Source: Ruminococcus sp.
Lineage (GTDB): Bacteria; Bacillota; Clostridia; Oscillospirales; Ruminococcaceae
Direction: 5' to 3'
NCBI RefSeq assembly: GCF_017464355.1
Contig: NZ_JAFUAG010000027.1
Span: 62,001-126,000, forward strand
DNA: 64,000 nucleotides
Positions 32,250-40,486 of this stretch are shown piece by piece. The position numbers and the translations under genes were made by a program. The notes under the pieces were generated by a model. That model was not told the DNA's origin. It was given only the letters and a program-made list of their open reading frames with translations, and did not search any database. Position 1 is the first letter of the stretch. The number at the start of each line of letters is the position of its first letter.

Positions 32250-32495
32250 ATGGAATCTGAAGTTGCTGTCGCTGTGATCATCGTTGAAAGAGGTGCTTCG
32301 GTGGAAGGCGTTAACAGCCTGCTCCATGAATACAGCGATTATATCATCGGCAGAATGGGCGTGCCCTATAAAGACAAGGGCATAAACATCATAAGTGTTG
32401 CTTTTGATGCCCCGGCCGATATCATTGAGGAGCTCTCTGAGAAAGTCAATGCTCTGGAGGGTATTTCTTCAAATACTGTTTTTTCTGTTGGATGA
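32250..32495 (+). CDS. TM1266-type iron-only hydrogenase system regulator
   Basis: 81 aa from ATG 32250 after AAAGGTCGG. A small ferredoxin-like alpha/beta (ACT/NikR-C-like) protein: VAVAVIIVERG, the YIIGRMGVPYKDKGINIISV stretch and a regular C-terminal helix are the pattern of the TM1266 family, which is repeatedly found beside [FeFe]-hydrogenase genes. It lies 37 nt after the hydrogenase-like sensor, which supports the assignment. It has no DNA-binding domain, so it may act as a ligand-binding partner. Confidence 0.82.
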   Translation: MESEVAVAVIIVERGASVEGVNSLLHEYSDYIIGRMGVPYKDKGINIISVAFDAPADIIEELSEKVNALEGISSNTVFSVG

Positions 32496-32500
32496 ATCCC

Positions 32501-32545
32501 AATAAGCGGCAGGGCTTGCGAGGGCAGGCTCGCCGCTTATTTTGT
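32501..32545 (+). terminator. Terminator of the hydrogenase-sensor operon
   Basis: AATAAGCGGC (32501-32510) pairs with GCCGCTTATT (32532-32541), then TTG. It separates this transcript from the next. Confidence 0.75.
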
Positions 32546-32555
32546 GGGTAAAAAC

Positions 32556-32594
32556 CGAAAACGTTATCTGTAAAAAATCGAAAACGATATCTTT
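32556..32594 (+). repeat. Direct repeat upstream of the TerY-P operon promoter
   Basis: CGAAAACGTTATCTGT (32556-32571) and CGAAAACGATATCTTT (32579-32594) repeat with a 23-base period, about 45-80 bases before the -35. Position and phasing suit an activator site. Confidence 0.45.
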
Positions 32595-32615
32595 GTGGAT
32601 TTTCGGTAAAATCGG

Positions 32616-32670
32616 ACTTAAGTACCACATTTTTACTTGACAATTTTATCAAAAAGTGCTATACTTAAGT
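32616..32670 (+). promoter_or_regulatory. Promoter of the TerY-P operon with two ACTTAAGT boxes
   Basis: TTGACA (32637-32642), 17 bases, TATACT (32660-32665). The palindromic octamer ACTTAAGT occurs at 32616-32623, upstream of the -35, and at 32663-32670, across the -10 end, 47 bases apart. A ~120-nt leader follows, with a CCATTGT/ACAATGG hairpin at 32718-32754. Confidence 0.7.
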
Positions 32671-32793
32671 AAATGTATTATGAGTAGATCATAGATAAAT
32701 ATTTTTACTTAAAAAGCCCATTGTTAACGGCAGATAAGGCTGTGAGGACAATGGCGGGAATTTCAATTTTTTATATGTCAGGAGAGAAGATTT

Positions 32794-33858
32794 ATGCAGT
32801 GTGAAAGATGTAATGCCGAGCTGCCACCAAACGCCATCGAATGTCCCGAATGCGGCGCTCCTGCTCCGCAGAATATCGAAGGCTTTGAAAATACCATGGA
32901 GATCCAGCATATACTGAAAACTATCATGGAAAAACATGGCAGCATACTGATCAACGACCCGACCCAGTTCGTGTCTATGCTCAATGATTACCTGAATGGC
33001 TATGATAAGGAACGCAGACTGCTGGTGAATGCCATGAGGGCAGGCGTTCTGAAAAATATGGTCAAGGAAGAAAAGACTAACAGGGAATATGCCCTGCTCA
33101 GCGCGAAGAGCTACATGATAAATGAGCTGTTCGTTTCCGAAAATGCCGCTGAGTTCGTGCTGGCCTGCTTTACCTATACCCTGGGCTGGCCCTATGACTC
33201 CTCCATGTCCCATAAGGAAGAGGAGAAGAAGGACGAGGAGCCTGAGGAAGAGGAGAAGGATGTCGTTAAGGAGCCTAAGCTGCGTATCGACAGCAAGATC
33301 TATAAGACCTCCGATGCGGGCAGACACAGACTGGCAAGAAATATCACTATCCCTGAGGGCTTTACCAAGATCGACAGCTTCTGCTTCGATAGGTTCACCT
33401 TCATGAGGTCTATAAGCCTGCCTTCCACCATGATGGCCATAGGCGACTACGCATTCGCTGAGTGCAAGAACCTCAAGGGCATCGAACTTCCCGAAGGCCT
33501 GAAGGTCATCGAACAGGGCGCTTTCAGCCAGTGCGGCAAGCTCGCAATGATAAAGATACCCAGGGGAATTCTTGAAATACCCGACAACACTTTTGAGTTC
33601 TGTGCCAACCTCAGCGTGGTAGAGATACCCAATACTGTCAGCAGTATCGGCGTTGAGGCATTCTCGGGCTGCGAAAAGCTGGAAAAGCTGTTCCTGCCCG
33701 ACAGCGTTAAGTTCATCGATAAGAACGCTTTCTCTTATTGTCCCGAACTTACCATACGCTGCTACAGGAACTCTTATGTACACAAATATTGCCTGACCTA
33801 CAATATCGATTTTGAAACGGTAGAGATAGGTGTGGGCCTGAAGCAGAAGCCAATATAA
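32794..33858 (+). CDS. Zinc-ribbon protein with leucine-rich (BspA-type) repeats, cytosolic
   Basis: 354 aa from ATG 32794 after AGGAGAG. The N-terminus is a zinc ribbon (CERC at 3-6, CPEC at 17-20). A helical middle (~30-155) is followed by a Glu/Lys-rich acidic patch. From ~170 on there are about six LRR_5 repeats of the pattern SLPSTMMAIGDYAFAECKNL. BspA-type LRR proteins are usually secreted; this one has no signal peptide, so it should act inside the cell as a binding scaffold. It is first in an operon with a kinase, vWA and phosphatase. Confidence 0.85.
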   Translation: MQCERCNAELPPNAIECPECGAPAPQNIEGFENTMEIQHILKTIMEKHGSILINDPTQFVSMLNDYLNGYDKERRLLVNAMRAGVLKNMVKEEKTNREYALLSAKSYMINELFVSENAAEFVLACFTYTLGWPYDSSMSHKEEEKKDEEPEEEEKDVVKEPKLRIDSKIYKTSDAGRHRLARNITIPEGFTKIDSFCFDRFTFMRSISLPSTMMAIGDYAFAECKNLKGIELPEGLKVIEQGAFSQCGKLAMIKIPRGILEIPDNTFEFCANLSVVEIPNTVSSIGVEAFSGCEKLEKLFLPDSVKFIDKNAFSYCPELTIRCYRNSYVHKYCLTYNIDFETVEIGVGLKQKPI

Positions 33859-33881
33859 GGAGAAAGTGGAGGAAGTAGCAA

Positions 33882-35225
33882 ATGGTTGAACTGAAGATCG
33901 GCCAGGAGGTCGAGATGGAATTCGGAGGCAGAGCGAAAGTCCTCAAGGTCATCGGCAGCGGTGGTCAGGGTATCGTTTACCTCGTCGAATTCAATGCACA
34001 GAAATGGGCGCTGAAATGGTACGATGTGGACAAGATCAAGCGCCCCAAGGAATTCAGACAGAACATCAAGAACAATATCCAGGACGGTGCGCCCAGCAAC
34101 AAGTTCCTGTGGCCCAAGTACCTGACCAAGGAAAACGATCAGGGAACCTTCGGCTACATAATGGAACTCAAGCCCGAAAGCTTTGATTCTTTCGTGGATA
34201 TCCTCAATACCTACAAGCTGGTCATCGACCCGCTGACAGGCAGGGCTACCAAGCAGGCTGTAAGGTTCCAGAGCCTTTATGCTATGGTAACAGCCGTTAT
34301 CAATATCGCCAATGCGTTCAGACAGCTGCACCGTGTGGGCAAGAGCTATCAGGACCTTAACGACGGCGGTTTCTTCATCAACGTGAATACAGGCGCTGTC
34401 CTCGTCTGCGACTGCGATAACATCGCACCTGACGGAAGCAACTTCGGTATCGGCGGTAAGCCCGGATATATGGCTCCCGAGGTCGTAAGAGGCATCGCTA
34501 AGCCTGATGTGCAGACAGATAAGTATTCGCTGGCAGTAGTTCTTTTCAAGCTGCTGTTCAGGGGCGACCCCATGGAGGGCGAAAAGGTCGTCAAGGACGT
34601 TTGCCTGACAGAGTCTTCCGAACTGAAGCACTACGGTCAGGACGCTGTGTTCGTTTATGACCCTGACAATGCCACTAACAGACCTGTAAGAGGCATTCAT
34701 GACAACGTCATCAAGTTCTGGAGGATATATCCCAAGTATATCAGAGATGCTTTCATACTCTCCTTTACTTCAGGTATCTCCGACCCGAACAAGCGTATAA
34801 TCGAGAACGAGTGGCAGAAGCTGTTCATCCGCCTGAGATCTGAGATAATCCAGTGCGTATGCGGCAGGACCAACTTCACTTCGATGTTCGCACAGGCCGA
34901 TGAAAAGACTTTCCGCTGCCCTAAGTGCGGCGCAGAGTTCGCAACACTGGGATTCAGCAACAGGGATAACAGAATGCCGCTTTATGTGGGCTGCAAGTTC
35001 TATAAGTGCGAGATAGACCCCGATTGCGACGATTTCCTGACTGTGGCAGGCGAGCTGGTAGAGAACAAGCTCAAGCCCGGTGTGCTGGGTATCAAGAACT
35101 GTACTGAGGATACCTGGCAGGCAAAACTCCCCGATGGCAAGTATTATCCCATCCAGCCCGGCAAGGGCTTCCCGATATGGAAGGACCTGGAAGTCGATTT
35201 CGGCAAGGTCACCGCGAGAATATAA
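33882..35225 (+). CDS. Protein kinase with C-terminal zinc ribbon (TerY-P triad kinase)
   Basis: 447 aa from ATG 33882 after GGAGGAAG. Kinase features: Gly loop GSGGQGIVYLV (~28-38), ATP Lys45 in WALKWY, catalytic loop YQDLNDGGFFIN with Asp158 in place of HRD context, a DFG-like CDCDN, and GYMAPEV. All residues needed for catalysis appear present. C-terminal to the kinase lies a zinc ribbon (C325-x-C327, C346-x-x-C349) and a ~90-aa beta-rich tail. No membrane segment. In the TerY-P triad a kinase of this type occurs with a vWA protein and a PP2C phosphatase, and the next two genes are exactly those. Confidence 0.88.
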   Translation: MVELKIGQEVEMEFGGRAKVLKVIGSGGQGIVYLVEFNAQKWALKWYDVDKIKRPKEFRQNIKNNIQDGAPSNKFLWPKYLTKENDQGTFGYIMELKPESFDSFVDILNTYKLVIDPLTGRATKQAVRFQSLYAMVTAVINIANAFRQLHRVGKSYQDLNDGGFFINVNTGAVLVCDCDNIAPDGSNFGIGGKPGYMAPEVVRGIAKPDVQTDKYSLAVVLFKLLFRGDPMEGEKVVKDVCLTESSELKHYGQDAVFVYDPDNATNRPVRGIHDNVIKFWRIYPKYIRDAFILSFTSGISDPNKRIIENEWQKLFIRLRSEIIQCVCGRTNFTSMFAQADEKTFRCPKCGAEFATLGFSNRDNRMPLYVGCKFYKCEIDPDCDDFLTVAGELVENKLKPGVLGIKNCTEDTWQAKLPDGKYYPIQPGKGFPIWKDLEVDFGKVTARI

Positions 35226-35249
35226 ATTAGGAAAGGGCGTATTTAATCT

Positions 35250-36068
35250 ATGAATAACAATATCAATGATGCTGAGGTTAAGGAAAACACCACTGTGGAC
35301 GACCTGCTGGACTTCGATGACGATGATCCCCTGGGTGCCACTGCGGTCTCCAAGAAGAGCCTTGTAATTTTCTTCCTGATAGATACTTCGGGAAGCATGA
35401 AGGGTAAGAAAATGGGTCAGCTGAACACCGTTATGGAAGAGCTGATACCCGAGATAAGAAGAGTAGGTGAGGCTGATACCGATGTTAAGGTAGCGGTACT
35501 GACCTTCGATACAGATGTTAAGTGGATGTACTCTGCTCCTATCTCTATCGAGGAGTTTGAGTGGGCAAGACTGGGCGCACAGGGCGTTACCAGCATGGGC
35601 GCTGCTTTCACTGAGCTGGCAGCAAGAATGTCCAGAAACAGCTTCCTGAATTCGCCTTCACTGTCCTTCGCACCTGTTATGTTCCTGATGACAGACGGTT
35701 ATCCCTCTGATGACTATAAGTCGGGTCTGAAGGCACTGCAGGCTAACAGCTGGTACAAGTTCGGCCTTAAGGCTGCACTGGGTATCGGTGATGAGGCCAA
35801 CGACGAGATGCTGACAGAGTTCACAGGCTCCAAGGACACCGTTGTTCACGCTTACACAGGCGGACAGCTGGCTTCCATGATCAAGATCATCGCCGTTACC
35901 GCTTCTCAGATAGGCAGTAAGTCCATGACTCTTTCTGATGAAACAAATGAGGAGCTCAGCGATGAGGACGTATACGCTGCAAAGCAGAAGATGCTTGGTC
36001 AGCAGATACAGGAGCTGGTCGGCGACCAGACCGACGGCGGCGACGTACCTTACGATACGGGCTGGTAA
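35250..36068 (+). CDS. TerY-type vWA domain protein
   Basis: 272 aa from ATG 35250. After an acidic 30-residue N-terminus comes a vWA domain with a complete metal site: DTSGSM (Asp45, Ser47, Ser49), the Thr in GVTSMGAAF, and the Asp in LMTDGYPS. TerY-like vWA proteins bind Mg2+ and protein partners in the cytosol and are linked to stress and metal-response modules. The C-terminal ~50 aa are polar and end in VPYDTGW. It lies 24 nt after the kinase and 33 nt before the phosphatase. Confidence 0.88.
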   Translation: MNNNINDAEVKENTTVDDLLDFDDDDPLGATAVSKKSLVIFFLIDTSGSMKGKKMGQLNTVMEELIPEIRRVGEADTDVKVAVLTFDTDVKWMYSAPISIEEFEWARLGAQGVTSMGAAFTELAARMSRNSFLNSPSLSFAPVMFLMTDGYPSDDYKSGLKALQANSWYKFGLKAALGIGDEANDEMLTEFTGSKDTVVHAYTGGQLASMIKIIAVTASQIGSKSMTLSDETNEELSDEDVYAAKQKMLGQQIQELVGDQTDGGDVPYDTGW

Positions 36069-36101
36069 AGCGCAGAGTGTCGGAAGGAGTGTTGGAAGAA
36101 A

Positions 36102-37007
36102 ATGTCGTTTAATGGCTTTAGCCACTCGGTAATGGGTCAGAGTCACGTGGCAAAGGGAATTGTTTGCCAGGACAGCTCGGCTCACAAGATAACCGACCGT
36201 TATGCCATAGCAGTTGTGGCTGACGGTCACGGAAGCAAAAAGCACTTCCGCAGTAATATAGGCTCGCAGTGCGCGGTGGAAGCGACTATCGAGACTATAG
36301 ACAGGTTCTATCAGAATGCTGACGAGTTCGAGGAGAACCTGCCCAAAAATCATAAAATGATAATCCGCAATATCGAAAGACAGATAATCGCGGCCTGGAA
36401 CACAAAGGTCATGGAGCACCTTGAAGAACACCCCGTAACAGCAGTGGAGAAAAAGCCCTTTACTCCCGAGGAGTTTGAGGCTATCAATCCCGAGTCCTAT
36501 TACGGCACCACGCTGATAGCAGCTGTGGCAGGCAGGGGCTTCACCTTTGGTGTGCAGATAGGCGACGGAAGCCTGGTAGCCATCTTTGAGGACGGCGAGG
36601 CGGTAATGCCTATGGAGTATGAGGAGGCAAACCCTGCCAACATCACTTCCTCCATGTGCAATGCCAACGCAGCTTCCATGTTCGAGAGTTTCTATATCGA
36701 CAACAAGAAGCTTATCGCACTGTTCTCCTCTACGGACGGTCTGTATACGTCCTTCGGCAGCGAGTATGATTTCAGGGATTATCATGTGATCCTCGCTTCA
36801 CAAGTGAATTCTCCCGCACTGGAGGGTTCGGTGGTGAAGAACATAACCAAGAGGTCTCACTTCGGAACAGAAGATGATATCTCGCTGGCCTGCGTTTACG
36901 ATGTTGAATTTGCAGCAGAAAAGGTGGATCTGCTCAAGGAAATGATCGAGCGCAACAAGAAGCTTGCCGCTGAGAGAAAGGCAAAGCTGCATACTGCAAA
37001 TTTCTGA
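36102..37007 (+). CDS. PP2C-type Ser/Thr phosphatase
   Basis: 301 aa from ATG 36102 with AAGGAG 13 bases upstream. PP2C metal and catalytic motifs are kept: VCQDSS, VVADGHGSKKHF (Asp41 region), YYGTTLIAAV, IGDG, STDGLY and the final Asp in EDDISLACVY. The last ~35 aa form a basic helix. It would reverse the work of the operon's kinase. Genome order kinase-vWA-PP2C is the TerY-P triad. No signal peptide or membrane segment. Confidence 0.9.
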   Translation: MSFNGFSHSVMGQSHVAKGIVCQDSSAHKITDRYAIAVVADGHGSKKHFRSNIGSQCAVEATIETIDRFYQNADEFEENLPKNHKMIIRNIERQIIAAWNTKVMEHLEEHPVTAVEKKPFTPEEFEAINPESYYGTTLIAAVAGRGFTFGVQIGDGSLVAIFEDGEAVMPMEYEEANPANITSSMCNANAASMFESFYIDNKKLIALFSSTDGLYTSFGSEYDFRDYHVILASQVNSPALEGSVVKNITKRSHFGTEDDISLACVYDVEFAAEKVDLLKEMIERNKKLAAERKAKLHTANF

Positions 37008-37062
37008 TATCGGAAGTAACGGGATAAGAAAAATTATAGGTGATTGGAGTATATATTTTATT

Positions 37063-37986
37063 ATGGAAAAGAAAAAACAGGATAACGGCAATATAGTCGT
37101 AGTAGTGATTTGCGCAGTTCTCTACATAGCAGCATTTATCGTACAGACCAGAGGTATCAGCGGCTTGTCGCCTATCTTAGCTCAGGCACAGGTAGTAATA
37201 TCTATCATCATGACCATGTTCGGCAAGAAGAAGGGTATGATAACAGGTGTCGCTCTCAATGCGATAACAACACTGATGGCTTTACTCAGGGCATTAAGGT
37301 CTGTGAAGACCGATGAGTTCAGTGTAAGTGATCTGGCAGGTGCCGCCGTTGCTTTCATATCTATCGGTATCGTTCTGCTGATATATTTCTATGTCAACAA
37401 GAGTGACAGAATGACCGCAGAGCTTCAGGAAAGCTATCAGGAAGCTATCGAGAAGAACCGCATAATCGAGCAGCAGGGCAAGTCCGTGCAGTTCCTGGCT
37501 TACTACGACCAGCTGACAGGTATGCCCAACAGACAGAGCTTTATGGACGAGCTTGAAAAGCAGATCAAGGAAAAAGGCGACTGCGTGGCTATCTATGTTG
37601 ATATGGACGATTTCAGACGTATCAATGATAACTACGGCCATGCCATAGGCGATGAGCTGCTCAAGCGCTACGCTGATAAGATCAAGGATTACTGCAGCGA
37701 TAACTCCTTCGCAGCCAAGATAGGCGGCGATGAGTTCGGTATAATCCTCACAGGCAGCAAGACTCAGGAAGCTATCTTCCAGTATGCTGCAGGTATCAGC
37801 AAGATCTTCAGCGAGCCCATCGAGATCGGCGGAAATATCTACACCGTTGCAGCAAGCTACGGCGCAGCAAGCTTCCCTGAGAACGCTATGACGGCTGATG
37901 ACCTGTTCAGATGTGCCGAAAGTGCAATGTTCATTGCAAAGGAAAGCGGCAAGAACCAGCTGTGCTTCTACACAAGGCAGGGCTGA
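37063..37986 (+). CDS. Membrane-bound GGDEF diguanylate cyclase
   Basis: 307 aa. The start ATG 37063 gives a natural N-terminus; GGAG lies 13 bases upstream. Three or four membrane segments (~10-115) with a short loop, a coiled-coil linker (~120-145), then a GGDEF domain with YDQLTGMPNRQSF, VDMDDFRRIND and intact KIGGDEFGI (~residue 222). It should make c-di-GMP. The gene sits between the PP2C phosphatase and the YPQQG-repeat protein on the same strand with short gaps, so it may take input from this phospho-signalling operon. Confidence 0.88.
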   Translation: MEKKKQDNGNIVVVVICAVLYIAAFIVQTRGISGLSPILAQAQVVISIIMTMFGKKKGMITGVALNAITTLMALLRALRSVKTDEFSVSDLAGAAVAFISIGIVLLIYFYVNKSDRMTAELQESYQEAIEKNRIIEQQGKSVQFLAYYDQLTGMPNRQSFMDELEKQIKEKGDCVAIYVDMDDFRRINDNYGHAIGDELLKRYADKIKDYCSDNSFAAKIGGDEFGIILTGSKTQEAIFQYAAGISKIFSEPIEIGGNIYTVAASYGAASFPENAMTADDLFRCAESAMFIAKESGKNQLCFYTRQG

Positions 37987-38020
37987 TAAGAAGTATTTTG
38001 AAAGGTAATTGGTGTGTACT

Positions 38021-39502
38021 ATGGAAATTAGCGAGCTTTATAATATTGCAAAACAGTATGCAGATATGATAGGGCAGGAAAAGCCCGAGTTTGTTTCCGC
38101 GGCTGAATCGGCTATCTGCGTTATAGCTGACAGCAATGACCAGCTGACCACAGGTGTTTCCAGCGTTACTGTACGCGGCGGACAGGTCGAGGTCATACCC
38201 GCAGAAACTGTGGCGGTAAGAAGATTTATCGACAACGTCGAAGGCGCTTCTGCCAAGAATATCGTGACCATGATGTTCAAGGAAGCTGCAGTTGTTGACA
38301 CCGCCAAGGCTTCGCTTATGATACTTGCCCAGGCAGATCCCGCAAACGGTGACTGCATGGTCATGACTTCCGCTGAGGAAGAAAAGGCGCTGAGAGATAT
38401 CGTGCCCGTTCCCGAGGTCGAAGAAGCAGTGGAAGCTGCAGCTGAAACTCCCGAGGCTCCCGCAGAGGAAGCTGGTGTTGAAGAAGCAGCTAATGAAGCT
38501 GTGGCAGAGGTCGCTGCCGCTGCCGAGACCAGCATGGAAGACCTGATGAACGGCTTTGATGTTGAGGTAGAGGCTCCCGAGCAGGAACAGACCCAGGAGC
38601 AGATAGCTGAGTCTTACATGGCTGAAAAGGTGGGCGAGCCCGCTGAGTTCGCTGATGGCTTCAGCGTTGACGAGAGCAATCCTTTCTTCGAGGAAGCAGC
38701 AAGCGGCCCCGACTCCGAGGTCAAGACCCTTGATAACGGCGTTAAGTCAATGTTCGACCAGCCTACAGATGCAACTGCAAAGGGCGCTGCAGGTTTCAGC
38801 GTACCTCCCGTACAGGGCGGCTACCCCCAGCAGGGAATGCAGGGCGGTTATCCTCAGCAGGGCATGGGCTATCCCCAGCAGGGTATGCAGAGCGGATATC
38901 CTCAGCAGGGCATGGGCTACCCCCAGCAGGGCAGACAGAGCGGCTATCCTCAGCAGGGCATGGGTTATCCCCAGCAGGGTATGCAGAGCGGCTATCCTCA
39001 GCAGGGCATGGGTTATCCCCAGCAGGGTATGCAGAGCGGATATCCTCAGCAGGGCATGGGTTATCCTCAGCAGGGCAGACAGAGCGGCTATCCTCAGCAG
39101 GGTATGGGCTACCCCCAGCAGGGCATGGGCTATCCTCAGCAGGGAATGCAGGGCGGTTATCCCCAGCAGGGTATGGGCGGTTTCCCCACCGCTAATCCCT
39201 ATCCCCAGCAGGGCGCAATGCAGTCCATGACAATGCCGGGTGTTGGTCAGACTTCTGTTCATCTTAAGACAGAAGCTTCGCCTGCTCCCACATCTGTAAG
39301 CCAGGAACTGAAATCTCTCCACGCAGAGGATCTGATGAAGTCCACCTCCGTCAACACCTCATCTCTTGCTGATGACGATGATGAGGACGAAGAAGACGCA
39401 CCTATGACCAGAGAAGAAATGCTCAAGGCTGCAAAGCAGAAAAAGAAGAATGCCAAGATGAACTCAAATTTCAAGAAGAAGATGAGAGATTCAGGCTTCT
39501 GA
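38021..39502 (+). CDS. YPQQG-repeat low-complexity protein of the TerY-P operon
   Basis: 493 aa from ATG 38021; TTG 38009 is an alternative. Residues ~1-115 form a folded domain ([44 protein letters not shown]) that loosely recalls a cytidine-deaminase fold with AE kept but the zinc cysteines lost. An Ala/Glu/Pro-rich linker follows (~130-260), then residues ~265-400 with 16 YPQQG motifs, mainly as pairs [13 protein letters not shown][M/R]QS. The C-terminus has a DDDDEDEED patch and a Lys-rich helix. No signal peptide. It may be a phosphorylated substrate or condensate-forming scaffold of this operon; that is inference. Terminator at 39515..39545. Confidence 0.8.
   Translation: MEISELYNIAKQYADMIGQEKPEFVSAAESAICVIADSNDQLTTGVSSVTVRGGQVEVIPAETVAVRRFIDNVEGASAKNIVTMMFKEAAVVDTAKASLMILAQADPANGDCMVMTSAEEEKALRDIVPVPEVEEAVEAAAETPEAPAEEAGVEEAANEAVAEVAAAAETSMEDLMNGFDVEVEAPEQEQTQEQIAESYMAEKVGEPAEFADGFSVDESNPFFEEAASGPDSEVKTLDNGVKSMFDQPTDATAKGAAGFSVPPVQGGYPQQGMQGGYPQQGMGYPQQGMQSGYPQQGMGYPQQGRQSGYPQQGMGYPQQGMQSGYPQQGMGYPQQGMQSGYPQQGMGYPQQGRQSGYPQQGMGYPQQGMGYPQQGMQGGYPQQGMGGFPTANPYPQQGAMQSMTMPGVGQTSVHLKTEASPAPTSVSQELKSLHAEDLMKSTSVNTSSLADDDDEDEEDAPMTREEMLKAAKQKKKNAKMNSNFKKKMRDSGF
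38818..39225 (+). repeat. Tandem coding repeat (YPQQG units)
   Basis: About 400 bases of units near 21 bases, arranged mainly as 48-base pairs (two YPQQG motifs plus QS). The units differ at silent sites (TAT/TAC, CCC/CCT), which shows selection on the protein rather than recent DNA slippage alone. Unit number could still vary between strains. Confidence 0.85.
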
Positions 39503-39514
39503 TATAAGAATATT

Positions 39515-39545
39515 AAAGCCGTCGGTAGTTCCGGCGGCTTTTTTG
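39515..39545 (+). terminator. Terminator of the TerY-P operon
   Basis: AAGCCGTCGG (39516-39525) pairs with CCGGCGGCTT (39531-39540) with one mismatch, running into T6. Confidence 0.9.
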
Positions 39546-39652
39546 TGCTATACAGATTTTTGAACACTTGCCTATTTAGCAAAATACGAACATTAGCAAA
39601 ATGTGTATTGTTTCATAAATCAATAAACCGAGCTTTCCGAGTGAACGAAAAC

Positions 39653-39682
39653 AAAAAAGCCATGCACGAAGCATGGCTTTTT
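39653..39682 (-). terminator. Terminator of the 39686 gene
   Basis: AGCCATGC and GCATGGCT pair around ACGAA, with A/T tracts on both sides; works for the minus strand and possibly both. Confidence 0.85.
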
Positions 39683-39685
39683 ATT

Positions 39686-40216
39686 TTACTTGAATTGTAC
39701 GCCCCAGTCGGAACTTATCTTGCCGTATAGCGCCAGCTTAACTCTGCTCTTCTGCCAGCGGAAGAAGTAGGTAACACCACCTACTACCAGCAGAGAACCT
39801 ATAACTGCCAGTACGATACCGCCTACCTTGCCTATCACAAACACACCCAGTGCAACGAAGATAAGCACACCGATGAGTATGATGGGCAGTGCAGAAGTCA
39901 CAAAGCTTCTGTCAGTTACCTTGATGTAGTTCTGTATCTCCTTCAGATCAAAGGATTCATAGTGTCTTGCAATGAAGTTATCGGGTCTTGCCCACTTGCA
40001 GAAATCAGCCACGCTGTTAAACCTTGCAGCATAGTCTCTGAAAGAATAGCCCTTACCAACGTCGGTAACACGGTATTCAACCACATAGCCGTCCTTCTTC
40101 TTGGTGGCATTCAGCACATGGATAATGTTACCGGGCTCGGCCTGAGCCTTGAGCTGCTTTGTTACCAGAAACTTTCTGTCAATAGCTTCATCTATACTGT
40201 TGAGCATATATGTCAT
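39686..40216 (-). CDS. Membrane protein, unknown
   Basis: 176 aa from ATG 40216, which follows GGAAGGAAG by six bases; the frame to 40258 is not supported. Residues ~1-100 are soluble (KKKDGYVVEYRVTDVGKGYSF), then two adjacent hydrophobic segments (~105-148) and a short basic C-terminus. No family is recognised. It stands alone between its promoter at 40303..40331 and a terminator. Confidence 0.7.
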   Translation of the reverse strand: MTYMLNSIDEAIDRKFLVTKQLKAQAEPGNIIHVLNATKKKDGYVVEYRVTDVGKGYSFRDYAARFNSVADFCKWARPDNFIARHYESFDLKEIQNYIKVTDRSFVTSALPIILIGVLIFVALGVFVIGKVGGIVLAVIGSLLVVGGVTYFFRWQKSRVKLALYGKISSDWGVQFK

Positions 40217-40302
40217 AACTATCTTCCTTCCCTGATATATACTTACTATGATCTTCACATGGCAAAAGCCACGATAAAAGCTATATAAATATCCACAAAT
40301 AT

Positions 40303-40331
40303 ATTATAGCATATAATTTTCAAAATTGCAA
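40303..40331 (-). promoter_or_regulatory. Promoter of the 39686 gene
   Basis: TTGCAA (40331-40326), 17 bases, TATAAT (40308-40303) on the minus strand. The rest of 40332-40440 is AT-rich and without features. Confidence 0.7.
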
Positions 40332-40443
40332 GTAATTTTGAAAATTTTTCACAATAATTCTTAATTTGTGCCAAGCTGTGTAATATTACATTTTTTTAAC
40401 TGAAAAAAAGATCTTTAACAGTAATTATGACTATTTTAAACAG

Positions 40444-40471
40444 CAGAAAGGCACTCATGCAGTGCCTTTCG
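40444..40471 (-). terminator. Terminator of the esterase gene
   Basis: GAAAGGCACT and AGTGCCTTTC pair perfectly around five bases, 16 nt after the esterase stop; followed on the minus strand by TGCTGTTTAA. Confidence 0.75.
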
Positions 40472-40486
40472 CCAAGGTTATCTCAG

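Noticed and set aside
35658-36785. 375-aa minus-strand ORF over the vWA and PP2C genes
   Set aside because: It crosses two genes with intact domains and has no family features or ribosome site.
38818-39225. Regular ~21-48 base repeats that could be taken for a CRISPR or VNTR array
   Set aside because: The repeats are in frame within a long CDS, have no unique spacers, and differ at silent sites.
38747-39322. 191-aa minus-strand ORF with Leu/Arg/Ile-rich repeats
   Set aside because: It is the antisense of the YPQQG repeats, with no ribosome site and codon use unlike the neighbours.
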